NCBI RefSeq assembly: GCF_000425385.1
Contig: NZ_AUDI01000019.1
Coordinates: 62,001 to 126,000 of the forward strand
Source: Pseudoduganella violaceinigra DSM 15887
Lineage (GTDB): Bacteria; Pseudomonadota; Gammaproteobacteria; Burkholderiales; Burkholderiaceae_D
Reading direction: 5' to 3'
Length of the DNA: 64,000 nucleotides
Made by a program: the position numbers and the translations under genes
Part shown: positions 32,515-40,135 of the stretch, in pieces
Numbering within the stretch: the stretch's first letter is position 1
Layout of the letters: every line of letters starts with the position of its first letter
Notes under the pieces: model-generated
The model's database searches: none
What the model saw: only the letters and a program-made list of their open reading frames with translations
What the model was told of the DNA's origin: nothing

Positions 32515-32524
32515 TGCGGTTCCC

Positions 32525-33595
32525 TTATTCGATTGCCTTGCCCTGGGCGTAGGCCCAGCCCATGGCCGCCATCGGGCGCGCCAGCTTGCCCGATTCCAGC
32601 GCCTGCGCACTGGAAGCCGTGCCGTCCACATAGCGCTTCATGATGCCCTGCATGATGCTGGCCAGGCGGAACATATTGAAGGCGAGGTAGAAATTGAAGT
32701 CTTCCAGGCGGATTGCCTTGCCGGTGCGTTCGGCATAGCGCGCAATATACTCGCGCTGCGACGGGATGCCGAGGGCTTTCAAATCCAGGCCCGCGATGCC
32801 GCGGAACTGGCCCGGCGCGATGTGCCAGCTCATGCAGTGATAGCTGAAATCGGCGAACGGGTGGCCCAGGGTGGACAGCTCCCAGTCCAGCACCGCCAGG
32901 ATGCGCGGCTCGGTGGGGTGGAAGATCATGTTATCGAGGCGGAAATCGCCATGCACGATGGCGGTGGCTTCGCCGGGCGGGATATGGGCCGGCAGCCATG
33001 CGATCAGGCTGTCCATCGCTTCGATGGTTTCGGTTTCGGAGGCTTTGTACTGCCTGCTCCAGCGTTCGATCTGGCGCTGGAAGTAATTGCCCGGCTTGCC
33101 GTAGTCGCCCAGGCCGATGGCTTCGTAGTCAATGGTGTGCAGTTGCGCGATGACGCGATTCAGCTCGTCGTAGATCGCCGCGCGCTCGGCCGGTGTCATG
33201 CCCGGCAAGGACTGGTCCCACAGGACGCGCCCTTCGACGAATTGCATGACATAGAAAGCACGGCCGATCACCGCTTCGTCCATGCACAGGCAATACTGGC
33301 GGGCGGCCGGGAAGCCGGCTTTGTGCAGCGCGTCCATGACGCGGAATTCCCGTTCGATGGCGTGGGCCGATGGCAGCAGCTTGGCCGCCGGCGCCGGCTT
33401 GGTGCGCAGGACATAGTGCTGGTCGCCGACCGACAGCTTGAAGGTGGGATTGGACTGGCCGCCCTTGAACTGCTCGACCTTCAATTCCCCTTGCGGATAG
33501 CCGTCCACATGCTGGCGCAGGTAAGCGTTCAGCGCGGCGGTGTCAAAGCGGTGGCGCTCCGACACCTCCTTGGTGCCCATGAATTCTTCGAACAT
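32525..33595 (-). CDS. phosphotransferase (APH/ACAD10-N-like) family protein
   Basis: 356 residues with a kinase-like fold of the aminoglycoside phosphotransferase type. There is a nucleotide-binding N-lobe ([23 protein letters not shown]), the catalytic loop HGDFRLDN and the metal-binding [17 protein letters not shown]. Next to an acyl-CoA dehydrogenase gene this subfamily is generally linked to (hydroxy)acyl-CoA metabolism rather than to drug resistance. It likely phosphorylates a hydroxyacyl substrate handled with the dehydrogenase, as proposed for ACAD10/11. That role is inference. It starts 24 bp after the histidine phosphatase gene. Confidence 0.85.
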   Translation of the reverse strand: MFEEFMGTKEVSERHRFDTAALNAYLRQHVDGYPQGELKVEQFKGGQSNPTFKLSVGDQHYVLRTKPAPAAKLLPSAHAIEREFRVMDALHKAGFPAARQYCLCMDEAVIGRAFYVMQFVEGRVLWDQSLPGMTPAERAAIYDELNRVIAQLHTIDYEAIGLGDYGKPGNYFQRQIERWSRQYKASETETIEAMDSLIAWLPAHIPPGEATAIVHGDFRLDNMIFHPTEPRILAVLDWELSTLGHPFADFSYHCMSWHIAPGQFRGIAGLDLKALGIPSQREYIARYAERTGKAIRLEDFNFYLAFNMFRLASIMQGIMKRYVDGTASSAQALESGKLARPMAAMGWAYAQGKAIE

Positions 33596-33619
33596 AAGTC
33601 CTCCTTGCGAACGATCGTA

Positions 33620-34345
33620 CTATTTTTGTGGGCGGGAAAGCAAGCGCGATGTTGAATATTCCTTGAGCAGCTGTTCCATCGTGGTGCTGCGTGTGGCGGC
33701 CTGCAGGGGCGCGTGCGGCGCGTAGTTTGAGAAGCGTACGATCCAGTCGTGCGGCTGCTGGCCCACGTCGAGCGCATTGATGCAGCCGGCAGCCTGCGAC
33801 AGATTGCCGAGGAAGAGGCGCTGGCCGCCCGTCAAGGCATAGGACAGGATGGCCCGATTGACCCCGCCGTGCAGGACCAGCAGTACGGTGTCCCAGCTCT
33901 CGTCGGCCAGCAGCCTGGCGATGGCGGGATGGATGCGGTCCATCAATTCGCCCACCGATTCGCCGCCCAGGAAGCGGCGCTGCTCGGGCACCACGCCCTC
34001 GAAAGCGCCGGTGAAAGCGTCGCGCAGCTTGTCGTCGGGGATGCCGGACAGCTTGCCGCCGCGGATTTCCGCCAACTCCGGCCAGGTTTCGAGCGCGATC
34101 CGCTGGCCGGTTTCCGCCAGCACGCCCATGGCAGTTTCCACGGTGCGCGGCAAGCCGGAAACGATGACGCGATCGAACTTGATGCCGTCGGCCGCGAACG
34201 CCTGGCCCGCCGCTGACGCCTGGGCGCGGCCCGCTTCGTTCAGGGGAACGGTTTCGGGAAGATGGGGCTTGCCGGCTTCGTCAAAGTAAGTGACGCTGCC
34301 GTGCCGCATCAGGAAGACGCGGCGTCGTTCAGGGTTTTCTGTCAT
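33620..34345 (-). CDS. histidine phosphatase family protein
   Basis: 241 residues of the phosphoglycerate-mutase-like superfamily. The catalytic RHG is at 14-16 (FLMRHGSVTYFD), a second conserved Arg is in SGLPRTVETA, an acidic Glu in LAEIRGG, and the second histidine in LLVLHGGVNRAIL. It hydrolyses a phosphomonoester; the substrate is unknown. The ATG lies only 6 bp after the stop of the last pseudopilin gene, so it is probably read through from the pilus operon. It also resembles the broad-range phosphatases that accompany acyl-CoA dehydrogenase/phosphotransferase pairs. Confidence 0.85.
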   Translation of the reverse strand: MTENPERRRVFLMRHGSVTYFDEAGKPHLPETVPLNEAGRAQASAAGQAFAADGIKFDRVIVSGLPRTVETAMGVLAETGQRIALETWPELAEIRGGKLSGIPDDKLRDAFTGAFEGVVPEQRRFLGGESVGELMDRIHPAIARLLADESWDTVLLVLHGGVNRAILSYALTGGQRLFLGNLSQAAGCINALDVGQQPHDWIVRFSNYAPHAPLQAATRSTTMEQLLKEYSTSRLLSRPQK

Positions 34346-34351
34346 GAGCTC

Positions 34352-34900
34352 TCAAAAAAAGATTGCCAGGCGCGTGATGATGGTTCCGTTATTAGTATAA
34401 GGCCCGGTTGCCCGCACGTTGCCGGAATCCGGTTTGCCGTCATCCAGCTTGGCATCGATCTCCTGTGCGAAGGTATCGGGCAGGTTGTCGAAACGGATGC
34501 CATTGCCGCCCCGGCCGCCCACCACATCGTTGTAGATGTAGACGGCGCCGCCCTGGGCGCTGGTCATGAAGTCCGTGCTTCCATTGTAGGAGCCGGTGAT
34601 CAGGCCGGCCAGCGCGAGGTGCTGCGGCGCCAACTGGTATTCGCTGATCTGGCCGTCGCCGTTACCGTTGCCGGCGGCGCCGGGAACGTGGGTGGTGGCG
34701 AGGATATCGTCGCCGGGCAGGGCGCGGAAACGGTCCTGGTAGGCGTTGACGGCCGCCTGCAGTGCGGTCGCCTGCTGGATGATGCTCTTGACCTTGGCGT
34801 TGTCGATCAAGGCCTGGCCTTTGAGCACACCGCCCAGCAGCAGGCCGATGATCACAAGGACGATGGCGATTTCAACGAGGGTAAAGCCGCGGTGTCGCAT
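34352..34900 (-). CDS. prepilin-like protein, system A (last pilin gene)
   Basis: 182 residues. The five-residue leader MRHRG is followed by FTLVEIAIVLVIIGLLLGGVLKGQALI, so Phe1 and Glu5 of the mature protein are present and it should be cut by a prepilin peptidase. The globular part starts with a long helix (AKVKSIIQQATALQAAVNAYQDRFRALPGDD) and is rich in Gly/Asn turns. No cysteine pair is present, unlike the MSHA pilin of system B. Probably the major (pseudo)pilin of system A. It is preceded by 12 bp of spacer from the next pilin gene. Confidence 0.85.
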   Translation of the reverse strand: MRHRGFTLVEIAIVLVIIGLLLGGVLKGQALIDNAKVKSIIQQATALQAAVNAYQDRFRALPGDDILATTHVPGAAGNGNGDGQISEYQLAPQHLALAGLITGSYNGSTDFMTSAQGGAVYIYNDVVGGRGGNGIRFDNLPDTFAQEIDAKLDDGKPDSGNVRATGPYTNNGTIITRLAIFF

Positions 34901-34912
34901 GGCATTCTCCTT

Positions 34913-35611
34913 TCACGGCAAACGTTGGGCGGCAAGCATGCGGTTGAACAGGATGTTGGGGGATAGCCAGAGCACGATGTCATCATAGGCGCCGCCCGCC
35001 GCCGCGGGGTTGTCGGCCTGGCCGCGCGCGATGAAGATGCGGCCATCAGCCTGGAAGTTGGCTTTTTCATCGGCATTTCCCTGGCCCATGTCGGCGGCCT
35101 GTACCCCGGCATCGCTGAAGGCGCCGTAGCCATTGCGGCCTTGCGACAGCACCACGGCGGGAATGTCGTTCGGTGCGCTGGCCGCCACCAGGGCGCCGGC
35201 GGCATCGCGGCTGGCGATGCTGATATCGCGCGGCGTGTTGAGACGGAACGGCGCGCCGCTGTCGCTGAAGGCGGGCGTAACACTGTACAGGTAGAGGTGC
35301 TGCCAGGCGTCGAGCTTGGGCAGGCCCAGCGTCGCCCAGGGAAGGAAGCCGAGGCGGCGCTCGTTGCTGCAGCGCGTGCCGGTGCGGTCTTCCAGGCCGT
35401 TCGAGGCGGAGACGGCGGGACAAGGCAGGTAGCCATTACGGGCTGCGAAGCCGGCCAGCGCGTCGCGCGCTTCTTCCAGCGCTTTGCTGGTGTCCGCCAC
35501 GCGGCGCTGCTCCATCTGGGCCGACAGCGGCGCCAGCATGCCGCCCAGCAGCAGGCCTACGATGACCAGCACAATCGCCATTTCGACCAGGGTGAAAGCT
35601 TTGTTCTTCAT
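34913..35611 (-). CDS. prepilin-like minor protein, system A
   Basis: 232 residues from the ATG at 35,611 (4-bp overlap with the upstream gene). MKNKA-FTLVEMAIVLVIVGLLLGGM is a prepilin N-terminus with Glu5, but Ala precedes the Phe where Gly is usual. After the helix (VADTSKALEEARDALAGFAARNGYLPCPA) comes a larger domain with CSNERRLGFLPWATLGLP, YLYSVTPAF and AVVLSQGRNGYGAFSD, and a C-terminal FNRMLAAQRLP. The same landmarks occur in the neighbouring protein at 35,608-36,303, so the two are tandem paralogues. Likely a minor pilin at the tip of the system A filament. Confidence 0.82.
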   Translation of the reverse strand: MKNKAFTLVEMAIVLVIVGLLLGGMLAPLSAQMEQRRVADTSKALEEARDALAGFAARNGYLPCPAVSASNGLEDRTGTRCSNERRLGFLPWATLGLPKLDAWQHLYLYSVTPAFSDSGAPFRLNTPRDISIASRDAAGALVAASAPNDIPAVVLSQGRNGYGAFSDAGVQAADMGQGNADEKANFQADGRIFIARGQADNPAAAGGAYDDIVLWLSPNILFNRMLAAQRLP

Positions 35612-36303
35612 GGCAGTGTTTTGGCGGCCGCCATCCTGTCGTAAAGCGTTTGCAGGGGGATCGTCACCAGCAGGTCGTCGAATGCTCCCCCCGGGGCGTT
35701 CGCTTCGCTGCTGCGCGGGCGCTGCATGAAACTGGCGGTGGCCATCAGGTTGCCGGCCTCGTCCTGGCTGTCGGGCGCGTCGTTGCGTCCGCGCGAGAGG
35801 ATCACGGCGGGAGCGCACTGGGCCGCCAGGGAGCAGGCATCCTGGCCGGCGACATAGAACAGCGCGCCGCCCGCATCGCGCGACAGCACACGCTTGGTGG
35901 CGATGGCGGCGGTCCGCGCCAGCGGAGCCGAGGTGAATTCCGGTGTCACGCTATAGCGCAAGGAGTGGCCCCAATTGTCCTGGGCCGGAAGGCCGAGATC
36001 GAGCCAGGGGAGGAGGCCGGTGCAATCCGCTTCGCTTGCGCACAACGCCTTTTTCTCCCGGCCATCTTCTCCCGGCGCCTCTGGGAGCGCCGGGAGCGCC
36101 GGGCGCGGCAGGCGGCCGTGCGTCGCGGCGAAGCCGATCAGCGCCTCATTCGCCTGCGCCATCAGGGCGTACGTCCGCTCTTCGCGTGCCCGTTCGATAC
36201 GGCCGCCGCTGAAGGCGGACAGCAGGATGGCAGCGGTTGCCGCGACGGCAATCAGCAGCATCACCAGCAGTGTCGCGCCGCGTTGTCTAGCGATCCGGCT
36301 CAT
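35608..36303 (-). CDS. GspK-like pseudopilin paralogue, system A
   Basis: 231 residues from the ATG at 36,303. The start MSRIARQRG-ATLLVMLLIAVAATAAILLSAF has the Gly cleavage point and hydrophobic helix of a pseudopilin, but position 5 is Val instead of Glu, as in GspK-type tip proteins. The soluble domain mirrors the next gene: ALIGFAATHGRLPRPA, CTGLLPWLDLGLP, LRYSVTPEF, AVILSRGRND and YDRMAAAKTLP. It overlaps its neighbours by a few bases on both sides. Probably a tip or initiation subunit together with its paralogue. Confidence 0.78.
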   Translation of the reverse strand: MSRIARQRGATLLVMLLIAVAATAAILLSAFSGGRIERAREERTYALMAQANEALIGFAATHGRLPRPALPALPEAPGEDGREKKALCASEADCTGLLPWLDLGLPAQDNWGHSLRYSVTPEFTSAPLARTAAIATKRVLSRDAGGALFYVAGQDACSLAAQCAPAVILSRGRNDAPDSQDEAGNLMATASFMQRPRSSEANAPGGAFDDLLVTIPLQTLYDRMAAAKTLP

Positions 36304-36772
36304 GGATTTCTCCCGAAGCGGAATCATAGCGCTGCCCCGGCTTGAGAACGACGGCATGTCCATCGGCCTGCAAGCGGACCGCGCCGCGCAAGACAGCGCT
36401 TGGCGGTGCGGCCTGGACTTCGCCATTCAGAATGAGCACGGCGCTGCCGTTGCCTCGCCGGATCAGCCCATCGAGCCGAAGTCCGGCCGCGTCGGGACCG
36501 TCCGCCGTGCCTGGCGCTTCCGCCGCGGGCGCGGTCTGTGGCGGGCATCCCGGTGCGGCCGCACCGGGCAGGCATCCGACCACCATGCCGGGGTTGGCGC
36601 CTTGCCCGCCGACCGCGGCGGCATTGGCTGCCGCCTGCGATGCCTGGCCGCGTAGCGCGTCGAGCTGGGCCCGTTCGCCCGGCGTGGTGAACAACCTTCC
36701 CATGCTGACGAAGTTCTGCGCATTGGCCTGGGCCGCCAGCATCATGAACAGCATTGGCATGGCGACTCTCAT
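36287..36772 (-). CDS. MshK-like periplasmic protein, system A
   Basis: 161 residues from the ATG at 36,772, overlapping the PilO-like gene by 4 bp. A signal peptide (VAMPMLFMMLAAQANAQ) leads to an Ala/Pro-rich stretch and a compact C-terminal beta unit (RLDGLIRRGNGSAVLILNGEV...VVLKPGQRYDSASGEIHE). That unit resembles the C-terminal fold of MshK/PilP/GspC-type periplasmic proteins that link the inner platform to the secretin. Two cysteines (GCLPGAAAPGCPP) may form a small loop. The assignment rests on position and this fold likeness, so it is moderate. Confidence 0.6.
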   Translation of the reverse strand: MRVAMPMLFMMLAAQANAQNFVSMGRLFTTPGERAQLDALRGQASQAAANAAAVGGQGANPGMVVGCLPGAAAPGCPPQTAPAAEAPGTADGPDAAGLRLDGLIRRGNGSAVLILNGEVQAAPPSAVLRGAVRLQADGHAVVLKPGQRYDSASGEIHEPDR

Positions 36773-37392
36773 AGCGTCCCTCCGAGCGGGGCATGGGCCG
36801 GAGCGGGAGTCAAGGTCAGCCAATTCAGCGTGCAATCCGCATTCAAGGTCGGCGCCGGCGCGCCTGGTGCCGGCGCGGCGCCGGCCGAACGCCTGATCAC
36901 GCAATCCTGCACGGCGAACGTTCCTGCCTGCCGCAGGTCGGCAAGAAAATTCAGTAAGTCCAGTTCATGCAGCAGATCCATATGCAGGGCCATGCGGCTG
37001 CCCAGCATGGCGTAGTCGCCGGTTGGCAGCGCGGTCTCAAGCTTGTACGGCTGCTGCACCTCGATCTCGTACGTCAGCGGCAGCAGGCGGCGCTGCTCCT
37101 GGATCTGGCGGATAGCCTCCACCCAGTCGAGCCGTCGTTCCGGTCCCACCAGGCCGCGGCGGCGCAATTCGATGAACTGCGGCTGATACAGGCGGATTTC
37201 CTCCTTCTCGGTTTCCGCGTGGGCGAGCCGCGAGCGGGCGCCGTCGCGTTCCAGCAGCGCCGCCGCCTCGCCGAGGTGCGCTTGCCGCAGCTGCCACCAG
37301 CTGGCAAAGACGGCGGCAAGCGAGATAGCAAGGGTGCCAAGGAATACCAGGGTCGCGTTACGCAACAGGGAATACTCGCGCAGGAGCATCAT
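36769..37392 (-). CDS. PilO/MshJ-like inner-membrane assembly protein, system A
   Basis: 207 residues from the ATG at 37,392, which overlaps the stop of the PilM-PilN fusion (ATGA). One membrane helix (NATLVFLGTLAISLAAVFASWW) precedes a coiled coil (LGEAAALLERDGARSRLAHAETEKEEI) and an alpha/beta domain, the layout of PilO, GspM and MshJ. It should pair with the PilN part of the upstream protein to form the inner-membrane alignment complex. A sequence GTG nine bases upstream is a possible alternative start. Confidence 0.75.
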   Translation of the reverse strand: MMLLREYSLLRNATLVFLGTLAISLAAVFASWWQLRQAHLGEAAALLERDGARSRLAHAETEKEEIRLYQPQFIELRRRGLVGPERRLDWVEAIRQIQEQRRLLPLTYEIEVQQPYKLETALPTGDYAMLGSRMALHMDLLHELDLLNFLADLRQAGTFAVQDCVIRRSAGAAPAPGAPAPTLNADCTLNWLTLTPAPAHAPLGGTL

Positions 37393-38933
37393 GGGGCCCA
37401 CCTGACGTTCAGGGTGAACTTTGCCCGCTCGCCCAAGCCGGGTGCCGCCCCTGCCTTGCCGCTGAGTTTGACGTTCGGCCGCACGTCGAACGGCAATTGC
37501 TCGATTTCCACCTGCATGCCCGGCGTCCGGGCCAGCTCCTGTGCGAAGCGGTTCATGCTAAGCAGCACGCTGCGATAGTCGTCCTGCTCCACCAGGACTT
37601 CGGCCTGCAGGCGCAACTGCTGCGACGGCGCCTTGGGAATCCCGATCAGCATGGAAGACAGCGGCGCCAGCAGGGTCGCCGAGGCGGCCGCACCCGGCAG
37701 GGCGCTGCTGGCTGCCACTGGCACGATGCCGGGCGCATTGGCGCGCCAATCGAGCTGCGTCAGGCGGATCTGGGGAGATCGTTCCAATACTTCGCTGAGC
37801 ATCGTCATTGCGGCCTGCGGCCAGGGGCCCTGGCGCGCCACCATTTGCGCAATCTGCACCGCCGCCTTCATATTCGCCGTCTTGTCGACGGCCGGAGGCA
37901 TGCTGGACATGCTATTACGGTAAGCGCCGCCCAATCGCTCGGTTTCCTTGCGCAGCTCCTTCAAATGGCCGTTTGCCAGCATGGAGCCGACGAGATTCGC
38001 CGCTGTCCAAATCAGGCAGCAGGCGGCCATGACTGCGCTGGAGGCATACAAGGCCTGGCGCGTACGCCACAGGCTGTAATAGCGCTGTCGCGCGCCAAGC
38101 GGATAGTGGCCTGGCGGCGAAGTGCGCGCCGCCAGGCCGAGGAACAGGTCGTCCGGCTTATCCGCTGCGGCCAGGCGCTGCCGTGCCGCCGCCTCTTCCA
38201 GCGGAATGACCCGCCAATCGAGCAGCGGGGCGATGCTGGCCGCGGGTGGCGCGGCGATGCGTGCCAGTGGCAGCAAGGCCAGCACCCGCAACATGGCGTC
38301 GCGCTGGAGCATATGCGCGCCGGCCAGGAATTGCCGCGTCCTTTCCGCCTCCTGCTCTGCGCCCGCCGCCGATTGCGCCAGCCGTGAAAAGCGCACCTTG
38401 CCTCGTTGGAAGTAGGTCTGGCGTATTCCGGTGTCGTGCTGCGTGACCAGCAGCAGGTGCGGCTCTTCCAGCGCATCCTCAGGCAACAGGGCAGCGCTTA
38501 GCAGGGCGGGAGAGTAAAGAGCGGCCAGCGGCACGCGCTGGTTTTCGAGCGTATCGAGCCAGGGCCGCAGGATGTCCGGATTGGTCAGGGCCGAGAACAG
38601 CACAATATCATCGCGCCGGCCTTGATCTTCGCGGCCCTGGATGTGCGAGCTCCGGAACGGTGTGTCGCGATAGGACTGGGCCAGCCGCCGTTCGCGCATT
38701 GCCATGCCCGCGCGGCCGGCAACGTGGGGCAGCAGGAGGCGCTGGAAGTCCTCTTCCACCAGGTCGGCGAGCATCAAGGCCGGGGTGTCCTGGCGCTCCT
38801 GGAGCCAGGCGGCGAAATGCGCCGGGCCACCTGCGGCAAGCTCGAAGCACGGTCCGGCTGCCAGCCTGCCGCGCTCCCACAGGCGGCAGTAAAGACGTTC
38901 CGCTGTCAGGTGAAGCAGGATTTTTCGCGTCAT
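37389..38933 (-). CDS. fused PilM-PilN (GspL-like) protein, system A
   Basis: 514 residues from the ATG at 38,933. The N-terminal 300 or so residues resemble the actin-like PilM/MshI domain (KILLHLTAERLYCRLWERG...LLVTQHDTGIRQTYFQRGKVRFSRLA). A single membrane helix at about 325-345 (ALYASSAVMAACCLIWTAANLVGSML) leads to a PilN-type periplasmic coiled coil and domain (LKELRKETERLGG...). In type IV pili these are two proteins; here they are one chain as in GspL. In system B the two parts are separate genes. It should recruit the assembly ATPase to the platform. Position between platform gene and PilO-like gene agrees. Confidence 0.78.
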   Translation of the reverse strand: MTRKILLHLTAERLYCRLWERGRLAAGPCFELAAGGPAHFAAWLQERQDTPALMLADLVEEDFQRLLLPHVAGRAGMAMRERRLAQSYRDTPFRSSHIQGREDQGRRDDIVLFSALTNPDILRPWLDTLENQRVPLAALYSPALLSAALLPEDALEEPHLLLVTQHDTGIRQTYFQRGKVRFSRLAQSAAGAEQEAERTRQFLAGAHMLQRDAMLRVLALLPLARIAAPPAASIAPLLDWRVIPLEEAAARQRLAAADKPDDLFLGLAARTSPPGHYPLGARQRYYSLWRTRQALYASSAVMAACCLIWTAANLVGSMLANGHLKELRKETERLGGAYRNSMSSMPPAVDKTANMKAAVQIAQMVARQGPWPQAAMTMLSEVLERSPQIRLTQLDWRANAPGIVPVAASSALPGAAASATLLAPLSSMLIGIPKAPSQQLRLQAEVLVEQDDYRSVLLSMNRFAQELARTPGMQVEIEQLPFDVRPNVKLSGKAGAAPGLGERAKFTLNVRWAP

Positions 38934-38937
38934 GAGG

Positions 38938-40134
38938 TCAGATCCTGATTGAGCTGATGGTGTCGTAAATCGGCCCGAGCACCGAGAGCATGATCCAGCC
39001 CAGGAGGAGGCCAAGCACCACCGTCATCGCCGGTTCGATCATCGCCTGCATGCGCTCGATCCGCTCCCGCACTTCCCGGTTGTAGAAGTAGGCGACATTG
39101 CGCAGGGTTGCGTCGAGAGCTCCGGTCGATTCGCCCACGCGCAGCATGCGCACCACCAGGGGAGGGAACAGGCCGGCTTGCCTGAATGCAGCCGCCACGC
39201 CATGGCCCTCCGCAATCAGTTCCCTGGCGCGCCGCATGGCGGCTGCCACCACCCGGTTATTGGCAATGCCTTCCGACAGCCGGATGCACTCCAGGACGGG
39301 GATGCCGGCGGCATACATCAGGGCGAAATAGGTCGCGAAACGGGCCATGACCAGCTTGTGCAGCACCGGCACGATGCGCAGCAGCAGGCGATCGAAGGCG
39401 AAAGCGGTGCGTTCGCTGCGCCGCAATTGCCAGAGCGTGCCCTGCCAAAGCAGTACGGGCATCGCCAGCAGGAGGTACCAGTAGTGGATGAAGAAGTCGG
39501 AAAGGGCAATCAGCGCGCGCGTATGGAAAGGCAGCTCCTGTCCCATATTCTTGATGAAGGCGGTCAGCTGGGGCACCAGGTAGATCATCAGGAAAAACAT
39601 CACGCCAACGACGACCAGCAACACGAAGGCCGGATAGGTGACCGCCTTGCGCGCCTGCGCCGCGAGTTCGTCCTGCCATTTGAGGTTTTCGGCAAGGTCG
39701 CGGAATATCTCGTTCACCTTGCCGCTTTGCTCCCCGGCGCGCACCAGGCTGGTGAAGCCCGGGTCGAAGATCTCCGGGTAAGCCGCCAGGGCGCTCGACA
39801 GCTGCAGGCCGCCTTCGATTTTCTCCACCAGGTCGGTGATGATTTCGCGCAGCCGCAAGTGGTCGGTGCTGTCGCGCAGGTCGCGCAAGCCGTCGAGAAG
39901 CGGGACGCCGGCGCTGCTCATTTGCTCGAGATGGAAGCACAGGTTGATCAGGTCGCGCCGCTTGACTGCGCGGCTGCCGAATAGCGGTTTGCGCTGGCGG
40001 GTTTCGCGGTAATCGATTAGGTCGAGCGCCATGCGCTGCAGGCGCAGCTCCAGATCGGGCGCGTTATGCGCGTCCATATTGCCCGGAATGATACTGCCGT
40101 CGGCATCCATGGCGCGATAGATAAATTGTGGCAT
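38938..40134 (-). CDS. GspF/MshG-like platform protein, system A
   Basis: 398 residues, the standard GspF size. Two homologous cytoplasmic helical domains, each followed by membrane segments, read as FHLEQMSSAGVPLLDGLRDLRDS in the first and MYAAGIPVLECIRLSEGIANNRVV in the second. The final segments are AMIEPAMTVVLGLLLGWIMLSVLGPIYDTI. It forms the inner-membrane platform turned by the assembly ATPase. It is one base from the ATPase gene and four from the PilM-PilN fusion. The paralogue in system B lies at 47,947-49,176. Confidence 0.93.
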   Translation of the reverse strand: MPQFIYRAMDADGSIIPGNMDAHNAPDLELRLQRMALDLIDYRETRQRKPLFGSRAVKRRDLINLCFHLEQMSSAGVPLLDGLRDLRDSTDHLRLREIITDLVEKIEGGLQLSSALAAYPEIFDPGFTSLVRAGEQSGKVNEIFRDLAENLKWQDELAAQARKAVTYPAFVLLVVVGVMFFLMIYLVPQLTAFIKNMGQELPFHTRALIALSDFFIHYWYLLLAMPVLLWQGTLWQLRRSERTAFAFDRLLLRIVPVLHKLVMARFATYFALMYAAGIPVLECIRLSEGIANNRVVAAAMRRARELIAEGHGVAAAFRQAGLFPPLVVRMLRVGESTGALDATLRNVAYFYNREVRERIERMQAMIEPAMTVVLGLLLGWIMLSVLGPIYDTISSIRI

Positions 40135-40135
40135 A

